DNA of 64,000 nt from Neopestalotiopsis rosae (Eukaryota; Ascomycota; Sordariomycetes; Amphisphaeriales; Sporocadaceae): NCBI GenBank assembly GCA_023078685.1, contig JALGAS010000004.1, forward strand, positions 4,402,001-4,466,000, read 5' to 3'. Under the pieces are notes generated by a model. It saw only the letters and a list, made by a program, of their open reading frames with translations, was not told the DNA's origin and searched no databases. Below, in pieces: positions 1-12,648 of the stretch (position 1 is its first letter; each line of letters begins with the position of its first letter). Made by a program: the position numbers and the translations under genes.

Positions 1-58
1 CCATTGTACACAAAACACCATAACTCAAGACGCTCCCCGTTCAAAACTCGCACTCGAA

Positions 59-3000
59 TCAAAAGTCCAAAGTCATGCAAGCATCTTCATCTCCGTCACC
101 ACTGCGGCTACGCCGACTCTTCTTCCTGCCGGTCTTTTGAACCACCTGGTTCTCCAAGACTCTGCCGCTGGGGTGACCATGATTGTCGCTGTCACGGCTA
201 TCTTGCGTATCGTCGCGGTCTGTTTCCCATCGTCGGACGGGTTCCCGCTTCTTGGTTTCCTCCCAAGCCACCTCCAATCTCTTTCTCGTTTTCTCGTGTT
301 TGCTCCACGCTTTTGCGCTGATCCGCATTCTGGCAACTGCTCGAACAGCACTAGCAAAGACACGCAGATTGCGCTGAGCTCTTGTTTGTGTTGGGCTGCC
401 CCTGACGTTAAAGACTGATGACTTAGATGAGGCGTGCGTCTTGTGAGAGTGCAAGAGCTGTTCCGGTGATTTGATACCCAATTGCTTGTGAATTTGGGAG
501 AGGATGCGAAGATCTGCTTGATTGCTGTAGTTGTATACGCGTTAGTAAGACCCTACAAACTGAGGAAAATAGTAAAGACAGAAAAGAGGAAAACGTACCA
601 AGCTTCGGCGACATTGAGGCGTAGTTCCAGGAATTTCTTTGCGAATGCAGCATCGGTCCTTAACTTGGCCTCTCTTTCCCAGCGTGCCTGCATCCACCGC
701 ATCTGCATGGCGAGGCCCCTAAGCTCCTTCTCATGGCGTCGTGCTGCTTCATCGGCTGCACGAATCACGGCTTCATGGTCGGCTTGATCAACGACATCCA
801 GCACCAGGTTCCCCGAAGCTGAGCGAATCGACGTGCGGTGCGCAGCTGCAATCTCCTTTGCAGCTGCATAAGCTGCAGAGGTGGGCGCTGCCATGGTTGA
901 TGCAGACGAAGAGGATTTGTGCGTCTCAATCCAAGAAATGGCGCTCTGGGCGCCATCAGCGAGACGCTGACAGTCGTCCTCGAGCTTGAGCATTCTGGAT
1001 TTGTAGTTGGCCCGTTCATTTCGTGCCCGTTCCAGTTTCTGTCGCATGGCGCTCTGTGCACTCTCGTAGCTCTTGATTGACGACGCTTGCTGACGAATGT
1101 CATGCTCCAAAGCTTGCACTTCAGCTTGCGACTCGCGAAGCATAGCACGAAGCTCATGGCGTTCATTTGGCTCCAGAATATCGTTGTCATCGGCCGTCCC
1201 GGTGCGACGAGAGGATGTAGAGTTTTGAAGCTTGTAGATTTGATGCTCGAGTTTACGAATTGCTCTCTCATGCTGGCTCTTGAGCTCAGCCATTGCGTTT
1301 TGTGAATCTGCCGCCTCGTACTCGAGAGCAATTTTCTCGTCCTCGAGATCCTCAAGCTGTGCCTGCAGTTCACGAACCACATCGTCTTGGCCAGGATAGT
1401 TCTTTGATGCCGATCGTTCTGCATCTCGGAGCTGGCGGCGCATGTCTTGCAAAGACTTGTTGGCAGTGCTCAACTGATGCCTGAGCTCAGAGATCTCCTG
1501 CTTGCGGGCTGAGGCCGAGCTGGCTCCAGACGCATTCGGGGATTTGATCAGCTGTGTCATTTCTGATTCATGTAGCTTCCGTTCGAGATCGGCGATCTGT
1601 CTCTTCAGCCCTCGAGCGGCATCTCTGTGGTCGGCTTCTCGTTGCAAGAACTCGAGCTCCTTTTGTCGGGCGGAGGACAGATCCTTGCGCATTAAAGAGA
1701 GTTCTGAGTTGCCCTCTGCACCAGCGCCCAGCGAAGCACCGGCAATTATCGACCCTGACGCTATTTGTAACTCGTACTCGTCAATCTTGCGCTCCAAATC
1801 CCGGATGGTGCGCCGCGCAGCTGTGAGCTCCTGACTATCATTGCCGCTTGATTGACGCATCCTGGATTGCAATTTGACAATCTCCTTATTGAGTCGTTCC
1901 TCTTCGGCGGCAGCTCTGTCGACTTCGTCGGCAAGGGCCTTCTCGACAGCCTCTCTCTCCTCGTCAAGTAGGCGATTCTCATCACGCAGACGGCGGGCTT
2001 CGCTATCGAGCTTGACCTTGGCGGTCCGAAGATCGATACGTTCTTGATCGACACGGAAGGTATCATTATCTTGCTGACGATAGCGTCGAAGCTCATCTTC
2101 AGCTTCCTCACGCTCAGCCTTTGTCTCGGCAAGTGAGGCGCGCATGGAGCGGAGCTCGGAATCTAGCTTTGCAACTTGATCCTGTAGCGATGACCTTTCT
2201 TTTGTTGCTCGAGTGAGCTGCGTGTTGGCATCGGAAAGTTGAGATTCCAGACGCAAGAGAGATGCAGAAGCTTGGCGATTGACCTGTGTGTCGTTCATAT
2301 CGCCCTGAAGGACTCGCAGGCGTTGCCGCAAATCGTCGCATTCTTGCTGTGCTTGAGCCAGTTTCTGGCCAGCCTCCTCGGACTCATCGTCGAGGGTAGA
2401 CTGAAGGACTTCGACCTCATCTTCAAGAGCTTCAACCTTTGCAACCTGAGCTTGGTAGTCTCGCTGGCTCTGGTGGAGCTCTTCGCGGACGGTGCTGACT
2501 TCTGTGCGGAGATCGGTGAGTATCGACTGACGTGCCTGTAGGTCCTGCTTGAGGCTGTCAATCTGTCGGCTGAGAGATTGCTCTTCACCCTTGTGGCGCT
2601 CAACCTCACTGTTCAGCGCTTGTTGCAGTTTCGTCTCTTTGCCCGACAGAGAGCCTTCGACTTCTCGCAATTTGTCAATGGTCCGTTGAAGGCCTGCAGC
2701 GCGTTCATCGGCGCGGTTGCGCTCGGACTCGAGACTACGCTTCTCATTCGCCCACTGTTCGCTGTCATTGTCGTACAAGTTGTCTTTCTCGCGAATCTGA
2801 GCTTGGAGGCGGGAAGCTTCGTCCTTGAGACGGTCGATCTCGCCCTGGAATTGTGCTCGAATATCTTGCTCAATCTGCAGGGCATGTGCCTTCTCTCCGT
2901 CCAAGGTTTGTTCAAGCTGGGTAATCTGCTTCTGGAGGCGGCTCACGTCATTTTGCAGTGAAGCAGACTCGGCTCCTAGTGCATCGTGACGGAGCTGCAG

Positions 3001-4536
3001 GAGGTTCTTTTCATCCGTGCGCGTGCCCAGGTCCTTTTCTGCCTGCTCGAGTTTTGCTTCCAACGACTGTCGTTCTGTTTCCCAAGAGTCCCTTTGCTGC
3101 AGGAGCTGCTTTGCTTTTGATTTTAATTCGTTGGTGTACTTTTCCTTGTCAGCAGATTGCTGTTCGAGGAACTCGTATTTCTCCTGGGACTTTTCTAACT
3201 CGCTTTGCAAGCGAGTGAGCTTTTCGTCCAATTGGCGTGAGAATCCCTTGGTAACGACCGATTTATTGGACATTTCCTCCTGGAGCTCTTCCAAGTCATT
3301 CTCGGCTCGTTCCTTGTCAGCCTTGGCTTGCTCGAGTTCTTCCTGGAAGCCCTCGATCTGCTCCTCCAGCCGACGCACGCTGATTTCCAAGTCCTCAATG
3401 GTTTCCTTTGCTTCTTGCAGCTCCTCACTAGCCTGAGCCTTCTCCTCGAGCTCTGCTAGTCGTGCTTCGGCGTCTTTCCATTTCTCTTCCATCTCATCGA
3501 CCTTGTCTTTGAGACCCTCAATTTCGTCTTCGCGCTCATTGATTTCGTTGTCCTTTTGTCGAATGTCGGCCTCCAAGTCGCCAATGTCTCCCTCGAGTTT
3601 TTCGATCCTGTCAGATTCCTGCGTGCCTTGTTGTACTTGCCGCTGCAGATCCTCGAGGTCGGCCTCCTTGTCTTCGAGGTCTTGCTTGAGCTTCTCGATT
3701 TCAATCTTCTGGCTTTCGTCGGCGTACTTTTTCTTGGCTCTTTCTTGCATGCTGAGGATCTGTTCCGAATATGTCTCCAGATCCTTTTCGGCATTGCCTA
3801 ACTGCTTCTTGTACTTGGCTAGTTCGCGCTGAAGGGTGACTTTGTCAACCTTGAGCTCGGTATTTTCCTTCAGGGCCGCCTCGCTGAAGCCGGGGCCGGC
3901 CTTGCGCAGCGCCTCTTCGAGAAAATGAATCTTGAGCTTCAGGCCAAAGTTCTCCTTTTCGATTCTATCGATGACGTTCTCCTGTTCACGGAGCGAGAGT
4001 TGGTTGCCGTCGTTGAGCGGGCCCTTGTCAGCACCGCGGCGCGGTGGCAGGACTATTGGTGTTGATGCTATGCTGCTGTCGTCTACATGTGGCATTGGCG
4101 TGGCGTCTATGTACGAATTGCTGCCCCTAGACGGACCGTACAGAGAGGACTCCACGGCGACATTTGTCATGTCCATATCTTCAACAATCTTGTCTAGCGC
4201 GCCAGGGGTCGAATTCCTGTTCCTATTCTCCTTGCCGAATTTCCTCGCGCTATTCCTCGTGGCAGATTTGAGCATGGGAGTGAACTCATTGCCCCCAATT
4301 CCTTGCGGCAGCTGATTCCGCCTATCTGTCAGGGCTGCGCGGGAAGCGCGCGGGGTTCTGAGGTTGACGGCACCGGAGCGGCCGTTGCGCATTTGATGAA
4401 GGATGTTGTTGTCCTTCGCCGGCGACTGAAAAGAGGGCTCCTGCGTCATGTCGAAATCGGGTTGACGGTCCAGATATGTGGCATCGCCGACATTGGTGCG
4501 AGGCGTATCAAGCCCGCCAAAGTCGTGCTGCACCAT
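59..4536 (-). CDS. pcp1: Spindle pole body / MTOC protein, Pcp1/PcpA-like (pericentrin family)
   Basis: Two exons: 4536..599 and 524..59, with a 74-nt intron (525..598; GTACGT donor, CTAAC branch, CAG acceptor). The product is 1467 aa. Residues 1-180 are low complexity. About 180-215 is a centrosomin CM1 motif (SLREQENVIDRIEKENFGLKLKIHFLEEAL), the gamma-tubulin complex binding motif. A very long heptad-rich coiled coil follows to about 1260. The C-terminus (GLAMQMRWMQARWEREAKLR...KKFLELRLNVAEACNQADL), which spans the splice junction, matches the PACT targeting domain. CM1 plus PACT points to Pcp1/PcpA, which anchors gamma-tubulin at the spindle pole body, rather than to ApsB/Mto1, which lacks PACT. 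The start has good context (AACATGG). The tail after PACT is basic and Ser/Arg-rich. Confidence 0.9.
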
Positions 4537-5910
4537 GTTGGGCAGCTCTGGTGCGGTTAATTGTTCGTGTTCGTGGTACGCGATCGTAGCGAAGGGGTAT
4601 TTGGTGTGTGGTTGTTGCTACTGCCGCTGTTGTTATTGTTTACTTCATTTGACTCGAGGCTAAGATGGGCAAAGCGACAAAATAGGTAGAGCATCGGCAA
4701 ATGTTAATGTTTGGGTTGTCAATTGCAAAGTCGATTGCGACAGCGAGAATGTGAATGAATCCAAACAAGTTTGTGTGTTTTATCGTGGTTGACTTTCCTG
4801 TCAGTGGGGGGTGACGCGATGTCCATTTGACTGCCGGGCGCGTCTCCAAGACAAAATCCACCATTTGTTTACTTTGGGCGGGACTAGCCAATGGGGGGTC
4901 TTCGCGGCGGGGGAGAGCTTTTAGTGGCATTTCTGGGCAGGCTGGGCTGGCATTTGATAGCTGGATAGAGAAGGATACAGGCTGAAAGGATACGCCCAGC
5001 AACCGTGCGCTTTTGACTCCCGCCTTGGCTGTTGTTGACTCCAGTGCTTTCATTACTTCGTCCATACCTACATTTACAAAGTTTCTCTCGCGCCTCGTAT
5101 GCTAGCAGAGGTGGGACGAATGATAGTAGACCTGGAATTCGGTTCTGAAGTCTAATAACTTGCGCGTCAAATCCGTCTTTCATTGCTGCATCTTCTTTAA
5201 AATGGAGAAAGCATCAAAAACTACATTATAGAATGTTTATACCGAGAATTTGTAAGATTTGCTCATTATGACCAAAGTAAGGGTTTCAGTTAGGTACGTG
5301 AAAGTTGGATGCCAAGCGGACCCACCAATCATGTCTTATCGATTCCGCCTTACTTACCTTCCATTCTCAATATGGCTTCGATGAATGGGTGGCTGGCAGA
5401 TCGAGACTATCAATCAATCCATGTTTTTCATCCAGGGTTGCAAAGAAAATTACGAGTATTTGGTAGAAAAGTGAGAAAATATCCCTCGTGGGCAGCCTCT
5501 TTCTCTCTGGGCAGGCAATACTTTTGACATTGGTTGGTCTCGGTTGCCACTTTCAATACAACACTGAACGCAGAGACACAACCCGCAAAGAAGACCCCTA
5601 TGAGATCACGACTCAGTACATCAAGGTAGTCAAGTCCGTCAGTAGTGTTACTACCCGTAGTGCCGTTCCAACTACCTAAACGTACTCCGAGTTGCGCACC
5701 AACTTTCGGCGGACAGGCCTCTACCGTACATTACTTACTACATTAGTCTGGGCCAAGTTTCAGCGGGCGGAAACCCTTTCATTCATTTCATGCGAGCAGC
5801 GCAGTTCGATCCATTTACTTGGATTCGGCACATGGGCAGTCATTCTTGTCAATTGCTGTTCTTCGCATCTTCTCTTCACTACAACAAGGCGACGATCAAT
5901 TTCTCTCAAC
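4537..5910. promoter_or_regulatory. Divergent promoter region, pcp1 and F-box gene
   Basis: This 1.37-kb gap lies between head-to-head genes. Only short chance reading frames occur in it. It should hold both promoters and 5' leaders. I see no convincing RNA gene or repeat. Confidence 0.5.
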
Positions 5911-7818
5911 ATGTGGCCGTCATTTGATCAGCTCCCAGACGAGATCATTACCCACATACTCAACTACTTGGCACCCGAGGAAACACTGACCACTGTACCC
6001 CGACTTTCAAAACGGTTCCACCGGATTGCCGACACCCAATTGCTATGGAAGCTGTACTGCGAAACTAGCTTTCGGTACTGGCACCCGGAGCACGACATTG
6101 CCCAGAAGCTGCGAAACAAGGCCTCGGACGTCGATTGGAAGAGCCTCTTCACCCTCCGCTTGCAGCGCAATCGGCGCATTGCCGCCCTCCTCGAAGGCAT
6201 TGTCGACTCGCGCGTCTCCCGCCTGCAAAAGACCGAAGAGATTTGTCAATATGGCTACGACGCAAAGGACTTCCTGTTGAGCCAATGCAAGATTGCCGAA
6301 ACCGCCGATGACGTCCTGGCCCGCCGCTTCTACTCGTGCAATGTTCTCGACAGCATTCACCGCAGCATTGCCGTTGGGGAATGGGCAAAGTACCAGAAAC
6401 ATGCAGCTCGAATTGACGCCGACAATCTCTCACCGACAGACCGACTACGATGCGGAATGAAGCTCGAGCGCGCACTCGGCGCCTTCGACATGTTCGTGCT
6501 ACACGACAACGAGGGCGACATGGACGAGATATCCGATATGCTCGACAACTTGATCAACCAGTTTCGCGCCGTACATTACGATGTCGAAACCATGACTACT
6601 CGCGGCAAGGCACTCACATTGGCTGCTTGGCTTCACGCCAACAACATCACTGGGATGGAGAATGAATCCGAGACCTTTCGCTACTTGCGCAACTGCCTCA
6701 TTGGCCGAGCTTTGAAGGACGACCAGCACCCTTCGCTACCCATCATATCTGCCGCCATCTTCTCTGCACTTGCTGAAAGGATTGGCGTAGAGGCTTACTG
6801 CTGCGCTCTTCCAAGTCATGTCCACGCAGTTGTGCTTGCGCCAGAAGGCTTTACTTTGGACGGGAAGCCCTTGGAGGAGGGCGCAGAGGACCAGCAAAAG
6901 ATGTTCCTCGATCCTTATTGCTCAGATGCCGAGGTTCCAATGGAACAGCTTCATGCGTACCTGTACCGTCTTGGCGCTCACTTGGGACGAGATACTATGC
7001 TGGTTCCCAATGCCACTGATCTCATTGTCATGCGCACCGCCCAGAACATTCGTGCTTCTTTCACAAGTTTTCGGACTATAGAGCGTCCCGTGGCTGAACT
7101 GATACCTCTGATCGAGTTGCGTCGCGGAGACTGGGCCCGTAATCTCCAGCCGGCACTGTACAGCATGATATGGGCAAGTATCATGATGGTCCCCGTGCTG
7201 CCCGACAATGAAGATGTGCGCTGGGATTGGCAGCAGGATGTGAGAGATCTCATCAACTACTTTTACGAATACTTTCCAGAGGATGCATGGCTAGTCGAGA
7301 AATATGTTTGCCCCATGTATGATACCTTTTCTGCGCCTGGCCGTCGTCAAAACGCCTGGGAATTGCCATCAAGGCGAGTCAGGGACCAGATCAGAAAAAT
7401 CCGTCAGGTTGACTCGTCTGAACGGGCACCTCGCAGGCGCAGCGATCTCGTAACACCCATACCCGTCAAGTATCGCGTTGGCCAAGTCTTCAAGCACAAG
7501 CGGTACGATTATCACGGCATCATTCTGGGATGGTCGGTCGACGGCGTCAGTGAGTCCATGGGCTGGGATGGCGATAATCTAGGCTGGACAAGCAACAGGA
7601 CCGCTCAGGCTTTCTATCGGTGCATGGTGGGAACCGACGGATCAGACCACCATGTCATTGCCGAGGATAATATGGAGATGCTCGACTTGCGTGGTGGTAA
7701 GAGACTGCCGCGGGAGATTCAAGATCTCATTCCAATGGCTGGCAAATTCTTCAAGCGTTACGACGACGTTGAGGGGGCTTTTGTCAGTAACATGAGGGAA
7801 CTTTTCCCTGAAGATTGA
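5911..7818 (+). CDS. F-box protein with transglutaminase-like and YccV/HemiDNA-binding domains (FBXO21-like)
   Basis: Single exon, 635 aa. The frame is open further upstream, but the first ATG before the F-box is at 5911 and matches the family start. Residues 2-51 (WPSFDQLPDEIITHILNYLAPEE...LWKLYCE) form an F-box, the Skp1-binding module of SCF ubiquitin ligases. About 230-400 looks like the SirB1/transglutaminase-like core-2 domain (GIGVEAYCCALPSHVHAVV-type segment). About 505-620 (VKYRVGQVFKHKRYDYHGIILGW...FYRCMVGTDGSDHHVIAEDN) is a YccV/hemimethylated-DNA-binding fold. This three-domain order and the length match animal FBXO21. Inferred role: substrate receptor of an SCF ligase. The substrate cannot be told. 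Confidence 0.9.
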   Translation: MWPSFDQLPDEIITHILNYLAPEETLTTVPRLSKRFHRIADTQLLWKLYCETSFRYWHPEHDIAQKLRNKASDVDWKSLFTLRLQRNRRIAALLEGIVDSRVSRLQKTEEICQYGYDAKDFLLSQCKIAETADDVLARRFYSCNVLDSIHRSIAVGEWAKYQKHAARIDADNLSPTDRLRCGMKLERALGAFDMFVLHDNEGDMDEISDMLDNLINQFRAVHYDVETMTTRGKALTLAAWLHANNITGMENESETFRYLRNCLIGRALKDDQHPSLPIISAAIFSALAERIGVEAYCCALPSHVHAVVLAPEGFTLDGKPLEEGAEDQQKMFLDPYCSDAEVPMEQLHAYLYRLGAHLGRDTMLVPNATDLIVMRTAQNIRASFTSFRTIERPVAELIPLIELRRGDWARNLQPALYSMIWASIMMVPVLPDNEDVRWDWQQDVRDLINYFYEYFPEDAWLVEKYVCPMYDTFSAPGRRQNAWELPSRRVRDQIRKIRQVDSSERAPRRRSDLVTPIPVKYRVGQVFKHKRYDYHGIILGWSVDGVSESMGWDGDNLGWTSNRTAQAFYRCMVGTDGSDHHVIAEDNMEMLDLRGGKRLPREIQDLIPMAGKFFKRYDDVEGAFVSNMRELFPED

Positions 7819-8650
7819 AAAGTCAAATTCCAAAAAGAATGGATGGATTTGATCGTCGAGCCACCCAATAATGATTATAATGCATGATGAAATGGATTAG
7901 CAAGGAGGGATACCCAAAAATATACCAAAAATATAATCATACGACTTTAATCGGGATAGGTGTTGGCACTTGTTATTTTTTTTCGTTACCACGAGCAATT
8001 AGCTTAGCTACTTTCACTACCTCAGCATAAAACTCCATAAGATGCTCCATTATTCAAGAGATGACTCATCAGACTATCATCGGGTTGTTCAGGAATATGA
8101 ATACTGCAAAATGGCAATTGCAACAGGCACAGTCACACAGTGAATTCGTGGCGGCGTCCCTGGCTGAGAACATGCAATGGAGCTCAGGCAACATGATCCA
8201 TCGGGGCTGATCGGAGCCGGGGGCTAACGAGGCGGCCAGCGCCGGGCGATCCGGGACTCGAGGTCTCGCTCTTAAGACATTCTCCACCTCGCGAAAGGTA
8301 GATGGCCTGACGACAAGAAATCGCGATCATGCAACATTGCCAACCCACGAGCTGCCCACCAGCTCATCATAGGCGGGTGTCCAGATTCGGCCCGTAAAAG
8401 CTAGGCCATGACAAGCGAGAACCGCCTTGACAATGAATTTGTCCAGTCACGGATCAGGTTCCAGTGAGCTGTCTAGGACGACTATTCCAGGCCCTGTTGG
8501 CAAACTACCTTGTATCCAAAAGTTTCTGTGGGGTTCAGTGTTGCTCTCGAGCTTGTTTAGCCCGCCATTGCATCACCACAATGCATACCGTACAGTAGCT
8601 CCTTACCTACAACCCACGCATCAACATACGGCTCATACGCACACGTTCTT

Positions 8651-8692
8651 TGGTTCAGGTTGGTCAGGTTGGTTAGGTAGGTTAGGTAGGTA
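8651..8692 (+). repeat. Degenerate GGTTNGGT short tandem repeat
   Basis: About 42 nt of alternating GGTTCAGGTTGG and TTAGGTAGG units, about 300 bp upstream of the pyruvate decarboxylase ATG. It resembles, but is not, the TTAGGG telomere repeat. A weaker relative occurs near 16080-16108. Confidence 0.7.
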
Positions 8693-8850
8693 CTGCCGGT
8701 AGGTCTCAGCTTCCCTGGCTGTGCTGAGTAACTTTTTCTGCATGAGCCTCGCATGAGCCCGAGAGACGGGACGAGACTGCTCTGTTTATCGTATTAATAC
8801 CACACCACCATTTTGCATCTTCCCACCCATTTCTCTCATCCTGCTTCTTC

Positions 8851-8857
8851 TATATAA
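8851..8857 (+). promoter_or_regulatory. TATA box of pyruvate decarboxylase gene
   Basis: TATATAAA lies directly after a pyrimidine-rich tract (TTCTCTCATCCTGCTTCTTC), about 140 bp upstream of the ATG. This is the usual layout of strongly expressed fungal glycolytic genes. Confidence 0.6.
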
Positions 8858-8991
8858 ACTTTAAACGTGGCTGCTCCTGTATTCCTTCATTCATACCCGC
8901 ATCCCCTGTGACGCAACACCTAATACCACGCACATTGATATTATTCCCCATCATTAAGTCTACCACATAAACTTTCCAAGACATCGACAAC

Positions 8992-10895
8992 ATGGCGGGC
9001 AATACCGTCGATATCCGAACCAAGAACCTCACGAAGCCTGTAGATGTGGCTGACTACCTCTTTACTCGTCTGCACCAAATAGGTGTCCGCTCTGTTCACG
9101 GTCTTCCCGGTGATTACAACCTCGTGGCTTTGGACTACCTACCTCAAAACGGCCTGAAATGGGTGGGCAGTGTAAACGAGCTGAATGCCGGTAAGTACCT
9201 AACACTTCTCCCCATGTTCTCTGCTATTTTGTATCGCTCAGGACTGACATGAATGCACAGCATATGCTGCTGATGGATACGCCCGTATCAAGGGCATCTC
9301 GGCTCTGATCACGACCTTTGGTGTTGGTGAACTCTCTGCACTCAACGGCGTGGCAGGCGCCTACAGTGAGATGGTGCCCGTAGTGCACATCGTTGGCTGC
9401 CCCAGCACCATTTCTCAACGCAATGGCATGCTGCTGCATCACACACTCGGCAATGGCGACTTTGGCGTGTTTGCCGAGATGTCCAAGGCCGTCTCCTGTG
9501 AAGTGGCCAAGCTCAACGAGCCAGCCGAGATCGCCGCTCAGATTGACCACGCCCTGCGCGAGTGTTATCTCAAGTCCCGTCCTGTCTATATCATGTGGCC
9601 CACAGATCGCGTCACTACCAAGGTCGAGGGCGCCAGGCTCGACACCCCGATCGACCTCCACGAGCCAGCGAACGAGACTGAGCGTGAGGACTACGTCGTC
9701 GATGTCGTCTTGAAGTACCTTCACCAGGCAAAGAACCCGGTGCTTTTGGTAGATGCATGCGCAATTCGACACCGAGTGCTCGATGAAGTGCACGCTCTGA
9801 TTGAAAAGACCAAGATTCCCGTTTTTGTTACGCCCATGGGCAAAGGCGCCATTGATGAGACGCATGAAACCTTTGGAGGTGTGTATGCTGGTGATGCGTC
9901 TCACCCAGACGTCAAGGAGGCGGTGGAGAGCTCTGATCTGGTCCTGACCGTCGGTGCGCTCAAGAGCGACTTCAACACTGCGGGATTCAGCTACCGCTTG
10001 AGCCAATTGAACACGGTGGACTTTCACAGCACATACTGCGCAGTGAGGTATAGCGAGTATCCCGGCGTTAAGATGCGTGGTGTTCTCAAGAAGGTGACCG
10101 ACCGTGTCGATACCAGCCAACTTACGGTCAAGCAGGCTCCCAAGCCGCCCCAGACCGTGGCAAAGGCTGTTGGTGATAGTGGCGAAGTCGTACAGGCGTG
10201 GTTCTGGCCCCGTGTCACCGACTTCCTCAAGGACGACGACATTGTGGTCACAGAGACTGGCACTGCCAACTTTGGTATTTGGGATACCAAGTTCCCCAAG
10301 GGCGCCACGGGACTCAACCAGACCCTTTGGGGTTCCATTGGCTGGGCTGTTGGCGCATGTCAGGGAGCGGCACTGGGCGCAAAAGATGCCGAGCAGAAGA
10401 GGAGAACGATCCTTTTCGAGGGCGACGGCAGTTTCCAGCTCACGGCTCAGGAGGTGAGCACGATGATCAGGCACGAACTTGATGTGATCATGTAAGTCAA
10501 AGCAATCTCTTTTTGGACGGGGTTTCCGTATATATCTCCGTCAGTCATCATGATCTGTACTAATAAGTGAATACAGCTTTGTCATCTGCAACGACGGCTA
10601 CACCATTGAACGATTCATCCACGGCATGGAGGCTGAATACAACGATGTGGTGCAGTGGGACTACAAGGAACTGGTTACAGTCTTCAGCGGCGGACCGGAA
10701 AAGCAGGCCAAGAACGGCACCAAGAAGTACACTGTCAAGACCAAGGACGAGGTTGAGAAGCTCTTCGCAGACAAGGACTTCAATGAGCGCAAGGGCCTCA
10801 GGTTTGTTGAGATTTACATGCCCAAGGAGGATGCTCCGAGAAGCCTGAAGACAACGGCCGAGGCCAGTGCGAAGAACAATGCCAAGTCGGAGTAA
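8992..10895 (+). CDS. pdc: Pyruvate decarboxylase
   Basis: Three exons: 8992..9190, 9261..10491 and 10577..10895. The introns have GTAAGT donors and CAG acceptors. The product is 582 aa, close to yeast Pdc1 (563). It decarboxylates pyruvate to acetaldehyde and CO2, the first step of ethanolic fermentation, in the cytosol, using thiamine diphosphate and Mg2+. Visible features are the N-terminal ThDP domain with catalytic Glu63 in [15 protein letters not shown], the His-His pair in [13 protein letters not shown] (H126-H127), the central domain, and the C-terminal ThDP motif GDGSFQLT...[14 protein letters not shown], which spans intron 2. The promoter has a TATA box and CT-rich tract, fitting high, glucose-linked expression. 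The C-terminal tail is Lys/Ala-rich. A related indolepyruvate decarboxylase role is possible but less likely. Confidence 0.95.
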
Positions 10896-11553
10896 CTAGA
10901 GGTGGATGATGATGATTACCCAAGAGGAGGTGTAGATGGGTGGCTTAGTATGCGATTTTAGATGTTTCATGGGAACGGCGTATCGGGTTGCAAGGACAAG
11001 AGCGTGGTGAATTATTCCTACTTGAATGAATAGAGCTCATAAGCTAGTTTTCTTCCACCTGCTTTGTCTTGAATGCTCCGATGAAGTAGTAAGGTCTCCG
11101 ATGAAGGCCGTCAAGATGATGAAATGCTTTTCTTTTGTGATACAATAATCGCCAAGGATGGTTAATAACATTGTCTATGATGCATTCCGAACACTGTCTG
11201 AGTAGTTTGCAATATGTGGAACCAAGAAAGTTTGCCCGTGACCAGCTCAAGTAAGGGGCCACAATTTGATAAATGGTTGCGAGGTTTAATCCAAGGCTAT
11301 CTATCACCTATAATCACCGTTGTTGTTAACTGTTTTTTGACATTTTTTCGAGCCAGATCGAGGTGCGGCCGCTGGTCGCAGTTGATTTGTCGTCGGCACC
11401 AGCCCGTGTCTCGGTAAGTCGCATCAGCATATGTTCCAACAATCTTCCTGCAGGAAGACCCATGCTCAACGAAAATCTCAAGTTTCTGTCATATTATCAG
11501 CCTATAACACCTGGAATGCGAATGCTGACGATAACTCCAGTCCACCCATCACC
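10896..11553. other. Intergenic region, pdc to FAH-family gene
   Basis: About 660 bp. It holds the pdc 3' end and the next gene's leader. A GTAAGT donor at 11414 and a CTGAC...CTCCAG acceptor ending at 11540 would make a 5'-UTR intron just before the FAH-family ATG. This is unproven. Confidence 0.35.
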
Positions 11554-12648
11554 ATGAGATTTCACCGCATCAACGGCCAAGTTCGAGAGGTAGGCGGCAA
11601 TGATGACGCCGCCGTGACTACAGCTTCAGGCACCGCCGCTCTCCTCCTGAAGGTCATAACCGCCAACCCGCCCAACCCCCAAGACCCGCAGCGCCGCGCC
11701 CTGCCGTTCCAGCCGCTCTCCTACCGGGACTTTATGCTGTTCGAGGCGCACTACTACGGCGTGGCCATGGGCATGACGCAGCTCTACCGGCCCGCGGCGT
11801 ACTACCTGGCGCGGCTGTACGCCCTGCTGACGGGCGGCGGCGAGCTGCCGTTGCTGAAGCCCTCGGCGCTGTGGTACCGGCAGCCCATCTTCTACCAGTC
11901 CAACCACCTGGCCTTTGTGGCCGACGGCAGCCCCGTGCACTGCCCGCGCTACGCCGAGTACCTGGACGTGGAGCTCGAGCTCGGCGTCGTGCTGGGCGCG
12001 GAGCTCTACAATGCCACGCCCGAGGAGGCGGAGCGGGCTGTTGCTGGGTTCTGTGTCTTTAATGACTTTTCGGTGCGGAATGGGCAGATGGCTGAGATGG
12101 CGAGGTGAGTTTTTAGTTTTTTTCTCCCCTTTTTTTCTCCTCTTCTCCTGTTCTTGGGAGGGACCGATCTAAAGAGTCATTTGTTTCATTTGAATGTAGA
12201 CGGCCCGTCTCGCCTTTTCTACAACAATTTTATTGAACCCAAGCCTTCGAATTTCTGCTAATCATGGGGAACAAAATCCACATGGACATATAGCGGCTTC
12301 GGACCTCAGCACAGCAAGTGCTTCGCCAACAGCATCTCCTCGGTCGTGGTCAGCGCCGACGAGCTCCCCGCGCCGGCGCTGCGCAAGCTGACGGGCCGCG
12401 TCCTGATCAACGGCGTCGCGGTCAGCGGCGAGTGCCGCGCCGACGGGTGGCAGTTCTCCCTGGGCGAGGCGCTGGCGCACGCCTCGCGGGCCACGCGCCT
12501 CTTCCCTGGCGAGTTCTTCGGCTCGGGCACCTTTCCCGGCGGCGCGGGCATTGAGCACGCCCGGTTTCGGATACAAGTCGGTGATACCGTGAGGCTTGAG
12601 ATTGACGGGATCGGGAGCGTGACGAATACCATTGTCGCCGAGACGTAG
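11554..12648 (+). CDS. Fumarylacetoacetate hydrolase (FAH) superfamily protein
   Basis: Two exons: 11554..12104 and 12294..12648. The product is 301 aa. The 189-nt intron (GTGAGT donor, TAG acceptor) is the longest among the confident gene models here. The ATG at 11554 has good context (ATCACCATGA). An in-frame ATG at 11431 is possible but adds an unfolded-looking leader. The acidic motif in YLDVELELGVVLGAEL supplies the metal-binding Glu/Asp residues of the FAH fold, and the C-terminal VGDTVRLEIDGIGSVTN is the canonical end. NDFSVRN replaces the more usual NDWSARD. Members cleave C-C bonds in beta-diketo acids (fumarylacetoacetate, acylpyruvates, 2-keto-4-pentenoates) or decarboxylate oxaloacetate. 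The substrate cannot be assigned. The exons are GC-rich. Confidence 0.85.

Larger units (their letters stand above)
7819..8991. promoter_or_regulatory. Intergenic region: F-box gene 3' end and pyruvate decarboxylase promoter
   Basis: This 1.17-kb gap contains the GGTTAGGTAGG-type repeat (8651-8692), CT-rich tracts and a TATA box just upstream of the pyruvate decarboxylase start. No gene is visible in it. Confidence 0.5.

Noticed and set aside
8651..8692. Interstitial telomere repeat
   Set aside because: The units are TTAGGTAGG and GGTTCAGG, not TTAGGG, and the surrounding genes are housekeeping.
9224..10474. 416-codon open frame on the minus strand across pyruvate decarboxylase
   Set aside because: It lies entirely antisense to strongly supported exons. 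The long frame results from biased codon use in a highly expressed gene and shows no family motif.
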